Origin: Sideroxydans lithotrophicus
GTDB taxonomy: Bacteria; Pseudomonadota; Gammaproteobacteria; Burkholderiales; Gallionellaceae
DNA: 64,000 nucleotides
NCBI GenBank assembly: GCA_020723185.1
Contig: DYJI01000009.1
Span: forward strand, 62,001 to 126,000
Direction: 5' to 3'
Both the position numbers and the translations under genes were made by a program. The stretch's first letter is position 1. Every line of letters starts with the position of its first letter. The notes under the pieces were generated by a model that had not been told where the DNA came from, ran no database searches, and saw only the letters and a list, made by a program, of their open reading frames with translations. Positions 41,460 to 49,855 of this stretch are shown piece by piece.

Positions 41460-42608
41460 ATGGGACAGTCGGACGCATTCCAGTATTTACCAACTATCGA
41501 TACCGGTGAGCTGGAAGCGGCGCTGACCGGCTGGCAGGCGGCGCACCCGCGCATGGGGGTGTGCGCCATGCTGCCCGAGGCGGAGAAGGACAAGCTGCCT
41601 GTTCTGCAAACGGCTTGCCGAAGCAAAGGCATCCCGCTGGTGGGCGGCATCTTCCCCGCACTGGTCGAGGGCGGGCAGTTCCGCACGCAGGGTGTCTGGC
41701 TGATGCGTTTCGAGCAGATGCCGCACTATATGCTGCTGGAAGACTTGCCGCAGGATGCAACGGCAGTCACTGCGCGCATGCGGGAGGTGAGCGCCGGGCT
41801 GGCGGGGCATCTGAACGGGACGGCCGAAGTGACGCTGTTCATGATGTTCGATGCCATGCAGCCCAACATCGGCACGCTGCTGGACGAGCTCTATCTCAAC
41901 CTGGCCAACCGCGTGCATTATGCGGGCGTCAACGCTGGCAGCGAGACCTTCCAGCCCATGCCCTGCCTGTTCGACGCCGACAGACTGATCGGCAACGGCG
42001 CGCTGTTCATCCTGCTGCCCGACCACAAGGGCGCCATCCTCGAACACGGTTACCACGCGCCCAAACACACCGTGTACGCCACCTCCACCGAAGGCAACCG
42101 CATCGCACAGATCGACTGGCGGCCCGCGTTCGAGGTCTACCAGGAACTGGTGCGCGAGCAGTACGGGCTGGAGATCAACAAAGAGAACTTCTACGAACAC
42201 GCGGTGCATTTCCCGTTCGGCATCGTGCGCGCCAACCATCATGTGGTGGTGCGCATCCCGGTCGCGTTGAACGACGACGGCTCCCTGTTCTGCGTGGGTG
42301 AGGTGCCGGCCAATTCGGTGCTGACCTTGCTGGAGCGTCCCAGGGTCGACACGCACGAGACCCTGCGCGTATTGACCTCGGGATTGCAGGCGATGGGCGG
42401 TGACGGCAAGCCGTTGCTGTTGTACTACTGCGCGGGTCGACGCATGCACCTAGGGCTGGAGAAGGCGACCGAGGAAGTTCAGGAGTTCACACGGCGCATG
42501 GCGGACGCGCCTATCGCCGGCGCCTTGTCGCTGGGTGAGATCGGCGGTTCCACGCTGCACGGTTACCCGCTGTTCCACAACGCCACACTGGTCGCCGCAC
42601 GCTGGTAG
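41460..42608 (+). CDS. FIST-domain sensory protein
   Basis: A soluble 382-aa protein with a FIST N-terminal domain (about 25-215) and a FIST C-terminal domain (about 225-370: NFYEHAVHFPFGIVRANHHVVVRIPV to GEIGGSTLHGYPLFHNATLVAA). FIST domains are predicted small-ligand sensors, often linked to signalling outputs. No output domain is attached here. The gene lies 5 bp before a GGDEF-EAL gene and 29 bp after another, so it probably feeds a ligand signal into one of them. GGGAGG precedes the ATG, and GTATCATCGCG lies just upstream. Confidence 0.85.
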   Translation: MGQSDAFQYLPTIDTGELEAALTGWQAAHPRMGVCAMLPEAEKDKLPVLQTACRSKGIPLVGGIFPALVEGGQFRTQGVWLMRFEQMPHYMLLEDLPQDATAVTARMREVSAGLAGHLNGTAEVTLFMMFDAMQPNIGTLLDELYLNLANRVHYAGVNAGSETFQPMPCLFDADRLIGNGALFILLPDHKGAILEHGYHAPKHTVYATSTEGNRIAQIDWRPAFEVYQELVREQYGLEINKENFYEHAVHFPFGIVRANHHVVVRIPVALNDDGSLFCVGEVPANSVLTLLERPRVDTHETLRVLTSGLQAMGGDGKPLLLYYCAGRRMHLGLEKATEEVQEFTRRMADAPIAGALSLGEIGGSTLHGYPLFHNATLVAARW

Positions 42609-42613
42609 TCCCG

Positions 42614-45205
42614 GTGCAACAACCGAACGACATCCTGCCCGTCCTGTATGACCTGTCGGTCACGATAGGGGCGGAGATGCGCCTGCATCCGTTGTTGCTG
42701 CGTACCCTGCAGCGCCTTCTGTACCACACCTCGTTCTCGGCCGGCTTCGTCTGTCTGGAAGTCGGCGATTGCCCGGATGCGAGCGGATTGAACACCGTCA
42801 CCATCGATGCGGCCGTGGGCGATTTCGATCTGGTCTCGTTGACCGGCAAGTCCGCTGAATTGCCCTGCGACATGGTGTGCGGTTGCGGCGAGCGCACTTT
42901 CGAAAGCGGCGAACTGAAGCAACCGCTGCAAGGGGTGCATGCGGCCTACCGTGCCTTCCTGCGGCTGCCGCTGGAAGGGCGCGGCGTCGTGGTGTTGCTC
43001 GCAGTGGAGAAGCCGGACACCACTATCCCGCTGACGCAGATCCTCAAACCGGTGCTGTCGCAATTATCCCGCGCGATCCAGTTGTGCAAGAGCAACGATG
43101 CGCAGATGGCCGCCGCCGAGGCTGCGCAGCAGACCATGCAGCGTTCGCTGCAGCAGCTGGAGGAACAATACCGCTCCATCGTCGAGCTCAGCCCCATCGG
43201 AGTGGGACTTTCCAGCGACGGCGTGATCCGCGAAGTGAACCAGGTGTGGCTGGCGATGTTCGGCTATCAGGACGAGGTCGAGGTGCGCGGTCGCTCCCTG
43301 CTCGACTGTATCGCACCGTCCGCCCGGGCAGGTATCGTCGACAAGATCAAGCGGCGCGCCGAGGGATTGCCGGTCGAGCAGGTGTATGAGTCGCTCGCGC
43401 TGCGCAAGGACGGCACGACCTTTCCCATGCTGGTTTCCGCCAAGCGTATCGAGACACCGGAAGGCGCACGCACTTTCACCTTCTTCATCGACCTGACCGA
43501 GCAGAAACAGAACGAACAGGCGCTGTATGCTGCCAACGAGATGCTGCGCTCCGTGCTAGAGACCGCGCCGATACGTATCTTCTGGAAAGACCGCGATCTG
43601 CGCTATCAGGGATGCAACACCGTGTTCGCGCACGACGCCGGGCTGTCGAAGCCGGAAGAACTGATCGGCCATGACGACTACGACATGGGCTGGCATGAGC
43701 AGGCTGAACTCTACCGGGAGGACGACCTGAAGGTGATGAACTCCGGCAAGGCGCGGCTCAACTTCGAGGAGCCGCAGTCCGCACCGGACGGCCGCACCAT
43801 CTGGTTGCGCACCTCCAAGGTGCCGCTGCGCGATGCGCAGGGGCAAGTCATCGGCGTACTCGGTCTGTATGACGACATCACCGAACGCAAGGAAGCCGAG
43901 TCTCAGATCCATCAGCTCGCCTTCTTCGACACGCTGACCGGGCTACCCAACCGCCGTCTGATGCATGACCGATTGCAACAGGCGCTGGCGGCCAGCACGC
44001 GCAACCGGCGATACGGCGCGCTGTGCATGCTGGATCTGGACGACTTCAAGGACGTCAACGACACCAAGGGGCATGCCACGGGGGACGAGTTGTTGCAGGA
44101 GGTCGCCAGACGCCTGGTCGCCGGTGTGCGGGACGGCGACACCGTCGCGCGTCTGGGGGGCGACGAATTCATCGTCATCCTCGAAAGCCTGAGCGACAAG
44201 GCTGCGGATGCGGCGGCGCAAGCGGAGAACATCGCCGAAAAACTGCGCGCCATGCTGCATGATCCCTACGAGCTGGGCGGCATGCAGTTACGCATCTCGA
44301 CCAGTATCGGCATCGTCACCTTTCTGGATCACGAGGCCGAAGTCGACGACCTGCTCAAATATGCTGACACCGCCATGTACCAAGCCAAGGCCGCCGGACG
44401 CGACACCATACGCTTCTACGATCCCGCGCTGCAGGCCGAGCTGGAATCGCGCCTGAAACTGGGAGAAGAACTTTTGCATGCGGTCGACCACGATGAACTA
44501 CGGCTCCACCTGCAGCGACAGGTGGATGGTCAGGGCCGGGTGGTCGGTGCCGAGGCCCTGCTGCGCTGGCAACATCCCGAACAGGGGCTGGTGCCGCCGA
44601 ACCGTTTCATCCCGCTGGCGGAAGAGAGCGGCCTGATCATCCCCATCGGCAACTGGGTGCTGGAAAGGGCATGCGCGCTGCTCAAGACCTGGCAGCATCA
44701 TCCCGCCACCCGCGAACTCGTGCTCTCGATCAACGTCAGCGCCCGGCAGTTCCGGCAGGCTGATTTCGTCGCCACCGTGCAGCAGGCCATCATGCGCCAC
44801 GGCATCAAGGCGTTCCGGTTGAAACTGGAACTCACCGAGAGCATCGTGCTGGAGAACGTCGAGGACACCATCGCCAAGATGCGCGAACTCAAGCTGCTCG
44901 GCGTGACCTTCTCCATGGACGACTTCGGCACCGGCTACTCCTCGCTGCAATATCTCAAGCGCCTGCCGCTGGACCAGATCAAGATCGACCAGAGCTTCGT
45001 GCGCGACATCGCCAGCGACCCCAACGACGCCGCCATCGTGCAGACCATCATCGTCATGGCCGAGGTGCTGGGGCTGGATGTGATCGCGGAAGGTGTCGAG
45101 ACCGAGGCGCAGCGCGAGTTCCTCGACCTGCGGGGTTGTCATCACTTCCAGGGCTATCTGTTCGGCCGGCCGGTGCCGCTGGCAGAATTTGAGGCCGCAC
45201 TCTGA
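42614..45205 (+). CDS. GAF-like-PAS-PAS-GGDEF-EAL c-di-GMP protein
   Basis: A soluble 863-aa protein. The first about 165 residues look like a GAF-type sensor with several cysteines (FVCLEVGDCPD, LPCDMVCGCGERTF). Two PAS domains (about 185-300 and 310-430), GGDEF (about 435-600) and EAL (about 610-860) follow. RLGGDEF, I-site RDGD, the EALLRW signature and all other EAL-domain catalytic motifs are intact, so it could both make and degrade c-di-GMP. It starts at GTG 5 bp after the FIST gene, suggesting a functional pair. A 212-bp EAL segment is nearly identical to that of the MHYT gene. Confidence 0.92.
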   Translation: MQQPNDILPVLYDLSVTIGAEMRLHPLLLRTLQRLLYHTSFSAGFVCLEVGDCPDASGLNTVTIDAAVGDFDLVSLTGKSAELPCDMVCGCGERTFESGELKQPLQGVHAAYRAFLRLPLEGRGVVVLLAVEKPDTTIPLTQILKPVLSQLSRAIQLCKSNDAQMAAAEAAQQTMQRSLQQLEEQYRSIVELSPIGVGLSSDGVIREVNQVWLAMFGYQDEVEVRGRSLLDCIAPSARAGIVDKIKRRAEGLPVEQVYESLALRKDGTTFPMLVSAKRIETPEGARTFTFFIDLTEQKQNEQALYAANEMLRSVLETAPIRIFWKDRDLRYQGCNTVFAHDAGLSKPEELIGHDDYDMGWHEQAELYREDDLKVMNSGKARLNFEEPQSAPDGRTIWLRTSKVPLRDAQGQVIGVLGLYDDITERKEAESQIHQLAFFDTLTGLPNRRLMHDRLQQALAASTRNRRYGALCMLDLDDFKDVNDTKGHATGDELLQEVARRLVAGVRDGDTVARLGGDEFIVILESLSDKAADAAAQAENIAEKLRAMLHDPYELGGMQLRISTSIGIVTFLDHEAEVDDLLKYADTAMYQAKAAGRDTIRFYDPALQAELESRLKLGEELLHAVDHDELRLHLQRQVDGQGRVVGAEALLRWQHPEQGLVPPNRFIPLAEESGLIIPIGNWVLERACALLKTWQHHPATRELVLSINVSARQFRQADFVATVQQAIMRHGIKAFRLKLELTESIVLENVEDTIAKMRELKLLGVTFSMDDFGTGYSSLQYLKRLPLDQIKIDQSFVRDIASDPNDAAIVQTIIVMAEVLGLDVIAEGVETEAQREFLDLRGCHHFQGYLFGRPVPLAEFEAAL

Positions 45206-45337
45206 ACGCGCATGACGCGCGCACTGTCAGGTCTTTTTTATTCCCATGTGCCCGGTAGGGTGTCATTCCCCTCGCCAATCATGGGATAACTCAATTACTA
45301 TGGCCCAAAACATATAAGCAATATCTTGAGGGGGAGC

Positions 45338-48139
45338 ATGCTTTCATACTTCAGTGCATTCGATCCGCGCCGCAGTCTGCGTGCCGAGATCAGTCTGGCC
45401 AGCGGCGCGATCGTGCTGCTGCTTTCTACGGCCTTGAGCTTCTACGCGGCAGACGTGAGCAAGCGCCAGATCGAGCAGAGCGAGGGCGAGGGCTTCGTGC
45501 GCCGCGCGCAGACCGCGCTGGACGTGCTGGACCGCGGCATGTACGAACGCAGTCGCGAGATACGCAACGCCGCGCTGCTGGACGAGATGCGCGACCCCAA
45601 AGTGCCCTTGCTGCGCAAGCGCGAACTGATGGAGCGTCTGCAGAAGAACTTCGATGCCTATGCCTGGATCGGTTTCTGCGGGCCGGACGGCATGGGGCTG
45701 GCCGGCACCGGCGGTTATCTGGAAGGCAAGAACCTGTCCAAGCGTCCGTGGTGTACCGAAGGGCGCAAGGGCGACTACATCGGCGACGTGCACGACGCGC
45801 TGCTGCTCGCAAAGCTGCTGCCCAACCCCAGCGGCGAGACCTTCTATCTGGTCGATGTCGCCTCGCCGGTGTTCGACCACAAGGACAACCTGCTCGGCGT
45901 GCTGTGCGGCCACATCTACTGGACCTGGGCGTCCGAGGCGCTGGACAGCAAACTCACCCCCGGGCAGGACATCTTTTTGCTCTCCAACCAGGGGCAGGTG
46001 CTGTCCGGCCCGGAAGCGGCCTGGGCGGACTTCGGCAAGATGGCACCGGACACCATGATGAATATCAAGTCCGGTAGCAAGGCCGGCTACCACATCGAGC
46101 AGTTCAGTAACGGGCGGACCTATCTGGTCGGCCATGCCACTTCGTCCGGTTACCGTGACTACAAAGGCTTCGGCTGGACGGCGCTGGTGCGCGAGGACAT
46201 CACCACCGCGTTCGCCCCGGCGCGCGCTTTGCAGCGCCACATCCTGACGGTGGGTGCGCTGGTCGGTCTGTTCTTCGCCTGGCTGACCTGGCTGATGGCG
46301 GGGCGCATCGCGCAGCCCATCCGCAGTATCAGTCAGGCGGCGGAAAAGGTCGCGGCGGGGGATCTGCAATACGACGTACCGCCACAGGATAACGACAATG
46401 AGGTCGGTCACCTGAGTCGCGCCATCCATGACATGGTGGAGAACCTCACGCGCGAGATCAAGCAACGGCGCGAGGCGGAGGCGGGATTGCGCCTGTCGGC
46501 CAAGGTGTTCGAACAGAACAGCGAGGCCATCATCGTCACCGATGCCGACAACCAGGTCGTGATGGTCAATCGTGCCTTCTGCGAGATCACCGGCTATTCC
46601 GAGCAAGAGGTGCTGGGACGCAACCCGCGTTTCATGGCGTCTGGCCGCCAGTCGATCCAGTTCTATCGCGCGATGTGGAACGAGCTGCTGGAAAAGAACA
46701 ACTGGCGCGGCGAGATCTGGAACAAGCGCAAGAACGGCGAGGTGTTCCCCGAACTGCTGACCATCAGCACCGTACGCGACGAGCAGGGGGCCATCACCCA
46801 TTACATCGGCGTGTTCATCGACATCACCGAGAAGAAGAAAGAAGAAGAGCGCATCATCCGCCTCGCGAACTACGACACCCTGTCGGGGCTGCCCAACCGC
46901 AACCTGCTGGCCGACCGTGTCGAGCAGGGCGTGGCGCAGGCCGAGCGTCACGGCAGCAAGCTGGCGATGCTGTTCATCGACCTCGACCATTTCAAGCACA
47001 TCAACGACTCGCTCGGTCACGACATCGGCGACGAACTGCTCAAGCAGGTGGCGGAACGGCTGAAGGTCTGCCTGCGCCGCACCGACACGCTGGCACGCCA
47101 GGGCGGCGACGAGTTCATCGCGCTGGTCACCGACATCGGCTCCGAGGCGGAGGCAGGGTACGTGGCGGAGAAGATGGTGTCCGCCTGCGCCCAAGGCTTC
47201 GAGATCAATGGCCACATGCTGCATGTGACGCCGAGCATCGGCATCAGCATGTGCCCGGACGACGGAAACACGCAGGTGCAGCTGATGCGCAACGCCGATC
47301 TGGCGATGTATCGCGCCAAGGACAGCGGGCGCAACCGCTTCGCCTTCTACGAGGAGCAGATGAACCGCAAGGCAGTGGAACGTCTGCGGCTGGAGAACGA
47401 TCTGCGAAACGCCATCGAGCAGCAGCAACTCATGCTGTATTACCAGCCCAAGGTGGCGTGCGCCGACAACACGGTGGTCGGCATGGAGGCCTTGCTGCGC
47501 TGGAAACATCCGGAGTTCGGCTTCATCTCTCCGGCGGTGTTCATCCCGGTCGCCGAGCAGACCGGCCTCATCAACGAGATCGGCGACTGGGTGCTGCGCC
47601 AGGCTGTGCTGCAGCAGCGCCTGTGGCAATCGACCGGACGCACCATCGTGCCGGTGGCGGTCAACCTGTCGGTGGCGCAGTTCCAGCAGAGCGATCTGGT
47701 GGAGCGCATCCAGCGCATCGTGCGCGAAGGCGGGCTGGAGTCGCGCTACATCGAACTGGAGCTGACCGAGAGCATGCTGATGGAGTCGGCGCTCGACCAC
47801 GGCGATGTGCTGGAACGGCTGAACGACGGAGGCTTCAACCTGTCACTGGACGATTTCGGCACCGGCTATTCCTCGCTCAGTCGCTTGAAGATGCTGCCCA
47901 TGAATGCGCTCAAGATCGACCAGTCCTTCGTGCGCGACATCGCCAGCGACGAGAACGACCGCAGCATCGTCAGTGCCACCGCCGCGCTGGCGCATGCGAT
48001 GGGCATGAAGGTGATCGCGGAGGGAGTGGAACAGCCGGGGCAACTGGAATTCATCCAGTCCCTGCAGTGCGAGGAATATCAAGGTTACCTGTTCAGCCCG
48101 CCGCTACCGGCGGACGAAGCGGTGAGGTTCCTGGGATGA
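45338..48139 (+). CDS. Cache-HAMP-PAS-GGDEF-EAL c-di-GMP protein
   Basis: A 933-aa membrane protein with TM1 (about 20-40), a large periplasmic double-Cache-type sensor (about 42-295: YAWIGFCGPDGMGLAGTGG, FYLVDVASPVFDHKDNLLGVLCGHI), TM2 (about 298-320) and HAMP. PAS (about 385-500), GGDEF (about 505-670) and EAL (about 680-930) follow. RQGGDEF, I-site RRTD, EALLRW and DDFGTGYSSL are intact. ATG 45338 has GAGGGGGAG upstream and is preferred to TTG 45326. A 132-bp gap separates it from the preceding gene, so it probably has its own promoter. Confidence 0.92.
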   Translation: MLSYFSAFDPRRSLRAEISLASGAIVLLLSTALSFYAADVSKRQIEQSEGEGFVRRAQTALDVLDRGMYERSREIRNAALLDEMRDPKVPLLRKRELMERLQKNFDAYAWIGFCGPDGMGLAGTGGYLEGKNLSKRPWCTEGRKGDYIGDVHDALLLAKLLPNPSGETFYLVDVASPVFDHKDNLLGVLCGHIYWTWASEALDSKLTPGQDIFLLSNQGQVLSGPEAAWADFGKMAPDTMMNIKSGSKAGYHIEQFSNGRTYLVGHATSSGYRDYKGFGWTALVREDITTAFAPARALQRHILTVGALVGLFFAWLTWLMAGRIAQPIRSISQAAEKVAAGDLQYDVPPQDNDNEVGHLSRAIHDMVENLTREIKQRREAEAGLRLSAKVFEQNSEAIIVTDADNQVVMVNRAFCEITGYSEQEVLGRNPRFMASGRQSIQFYRAMWNELLEKNNWRGEIWNKRKNGEVFPELLTISTVRDEQGAITHYIGVFIDITEKKKEEERIIRLANYDTLSGLPNRNLLADRVEQGVAQAERHGSKLAMLFIDLDHFKHINDSLGHDIGDELLKQVAERLKVCLRRTDTLARQGGDEFIALVTDIGSEAEAGYVAEKMVSACAQGFEINGHMLHVTPSIGISMCPDDGNTQVQLMRNADLAMYRAKDSGRNRFAFYEEQMNRKAVERLRLENDLRNAIEQQQLMLYYQPKVACADNTVVGMEALLRWKHPEFGFISPAVFIPVAEQTGLINEIGDWVLRQAVLQQRLWQSTGRTIVPVAVNLSVAQFQQSDLVERIQRIVREGGLESRYIELELTESMLMESALDHGDVLERLNDGGFNLSLDDFGTGYSSLSRLKMLPMNALKIDQSFVRDIASDENDRSIVSATAALAHAMGMKVIAEGVEQPGQLEFIQSLQCEEYQGYLFSPPLPADEAVRFLG

Positions 48140-48143
48140 CGCG

Positions 48144-49850
48144 ATGCGTTTGACCACCCGATTCCTGTTGTTGCGCGCGGTGGTGTTCGTCGCGCTGGGG
48201 GTGCTGGTATGGCTGTCGTTCGAGGCGGTGGTGGACCGCATCAACATGCAGTGGGGGCGCGAGTTCGCCCAGCGCCAGGTGCTGTTCGACAAGTACCGCA
48301 CGCTGTCGCCGCTGATCCGCGAGATCGAACTGGCGCGCAAGATGGCGGCCGAACCGGTGCTGGTCGAGATGGCCTTGAACGAGCATGAGCCGCTCGCCCG
48401 CAAGCGCGGGTTGAAGCTGCTGGAGGAATACCGCTACCGCTTCCGCGAGCACAGTTATTTCGCGGCGTTCGCGCACAGCGGCCACTACTACTACAACGAT
48501 GCCGCCAACAGCTATGGCGGCAAGCAACTGCGCTACACGCTTAATCCGCAAAGTGTCAACGACCAGTGGTTCTATGCCACATTGAAGGACGGCATGGAGT
48601 ATCAGGTGAACGTCGATCCTGATGTGCATCTGGATGTGGTCAAGGTGTGGATCAACGTGCTGCTGAAACAGCGCGGCAAGGTGCTGGGCGTGGTGGGGAC
48701 CGGTATCGAGCTGACCGACTTCCTGAAGGAGAGCGTGGACATCCATCAGCCCGGCGTGGACAACTTCTTCGTCGACAAGAGCCTGGCCATCCAGCTCTCC
48801 ACCGACCCCGCGATGATCGATTACGCCAGTCTGACCAAGACGGTCGAACAGCGCATCCGCATCGACCGGCTGTTCACCCGTCCGGCGGATATGGCGGCGA
48901 TACAGCAGGCGGCCGAAGCGTTGCGTAGCAAGCCGGATGGCGAGATCGCCACGCTGTGGGTGACCTATCAGGGCGGGCGTCATCTGCTGGGGATGGCCTG
49001 GTTGCCCGAACTGGGCTGGTACGACCTGACGCTGATGGACGAGCAGAGTCTGTCCATGCTGCACGAATACAAGTGGGTGCCGATGTTGTTCGTGTTCATC
49101 TTCCTGCTGGCTTTGATGCTGTTCGGCTGGTTGTTCAACCGTTGGGCGCTGGCCCCGATCTGCACGCTGCATCGGGCGATGCGCGCGATCCAGGACGGTG
49201 ACGACAAACTGGAACCGCCCATCGTCGGCAAGGGCGAAGTGGAGGCGTTGTCGCGCTCGTTCCGGCAGATGGTGGAGAAAGTGCGCAACACCAATCACGA
49301 ACTGGAAGCCAAGGTGAAGGAACGCACCGAGGCCTTGCAGCGCCTGAGCGAGGTCGATCCGCTGACCGGTCTGCTAAACCGGCGCGGCATGATGGCGCGT
49401 TTCGAGCAGGAGATCTCGCGCCAGGCACGGCAGGATGGCACGCTCGGCCTGCTGTTGCTCGACCTCGATCACTTCAAGGAGGTGAACGATACCTACGGTC
49501 ACGCTGCGGGCGACCTCGCGCTGTGCGCCGCCGCCAAAGTGCTGGGCGGGGTGATGCGCGCCTATGACCATGCCGCGCGCTGGGGCGGAGAGGAATTCCT
49601 CATCCTGTTGCCGGACTGTAGCGAGACCGACCTGCTGGCCATCGCCGAGCGCATCCGCGCCCGCATCGAAGCGCTGAAGATCGATACCGGGCAGAGCCGG
49701 TTCTCTTTCACGGTCAGTATCGGCGCACACCGACCGCAGACACCGCAGACCCCGGATGCCATGTTGCAGCAGGTGGACCGCGCGCTGTATGCGGCCAAGG
49801 CGGACGGCCGCAATTGCGTGCGCCTGTCTTCCGGGACGGGCAAGGCGTGA
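48144..49850 (+). CDS. Cache-HAMP-GGDEF diguanylate cyclase
   Basis: A 568-aa membrane protein. TM1 (about 10-28) and TM2 (about 313-334) flank a periplasmic Cache-like domain with SYFAAFAHSGHYYYND and DQWFYATLKDGMEYQVNV. HAMP, a coiled coil and a GGEEF domain (about 395-565) follow. RWGGEEF and I-site RAYD are intact, and there is no EAL domain, so this is the only dedicated synthase in the array. It starts 4 bp after the upstream stop and runs into the next gene, implying an operon of at least four genes. Confidence 0.92.
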   Translation: MRLTTRFLLLRAVVFVALGVLVWLSFEAVVDRINMQWGREFAQRQVLFDKYRTLSPLIREIELARKMAAEPVLVEMALNEHEPLARKRGLKLLEEYRYRFREHSYFAAFAHSGHYYYNDAANSYGGKQLRYTLNPQSVNDQWFYATLKDGMEYQVNVDPDVHLDVVKVWINVLLKQRGKVLGVVGTGIELTDFLKESVDIHQPGVDNFFVDKSLAIQLSTDPAMIDYASLTKTVEQRIRIDRLFTRPADMAAIQQAAEALRSKPDGEIATLWVTYQGGRHLLGMAWLPELGWYDLTLMDEQSLSMLHEYKWVPMLFVFIFLLALMLFGWLFNRWALAPICTLHRAMRAIQDGDDKLEPPIVGKGEVEALSRSFRQMVEKVRNTNHELEAKVKERTEALQRLSEVDPLTGLLNRRGMMARFEQEISRQARQDGTLGLLLLDLDHFKEVNDTYGHAAGDLALCAAAKVLGGVMRAYDHAARWGGEEFLILLPDCSETDLLAIAERIRARIEALKIDTGQSRFSFTVSIGAHRPQTPQTPDAMLQQVDRALYAAKADGRNCVRLSSGTGKA

Positions 49851-49855
49851 GGGTT

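Noticed and set aside
45206-45337. c-di-GMP riboswitch in the gap before the Cache protein gene
   Set aside because: No GEMM-like conserved core or paired helices could be recognised in these 132 bp.
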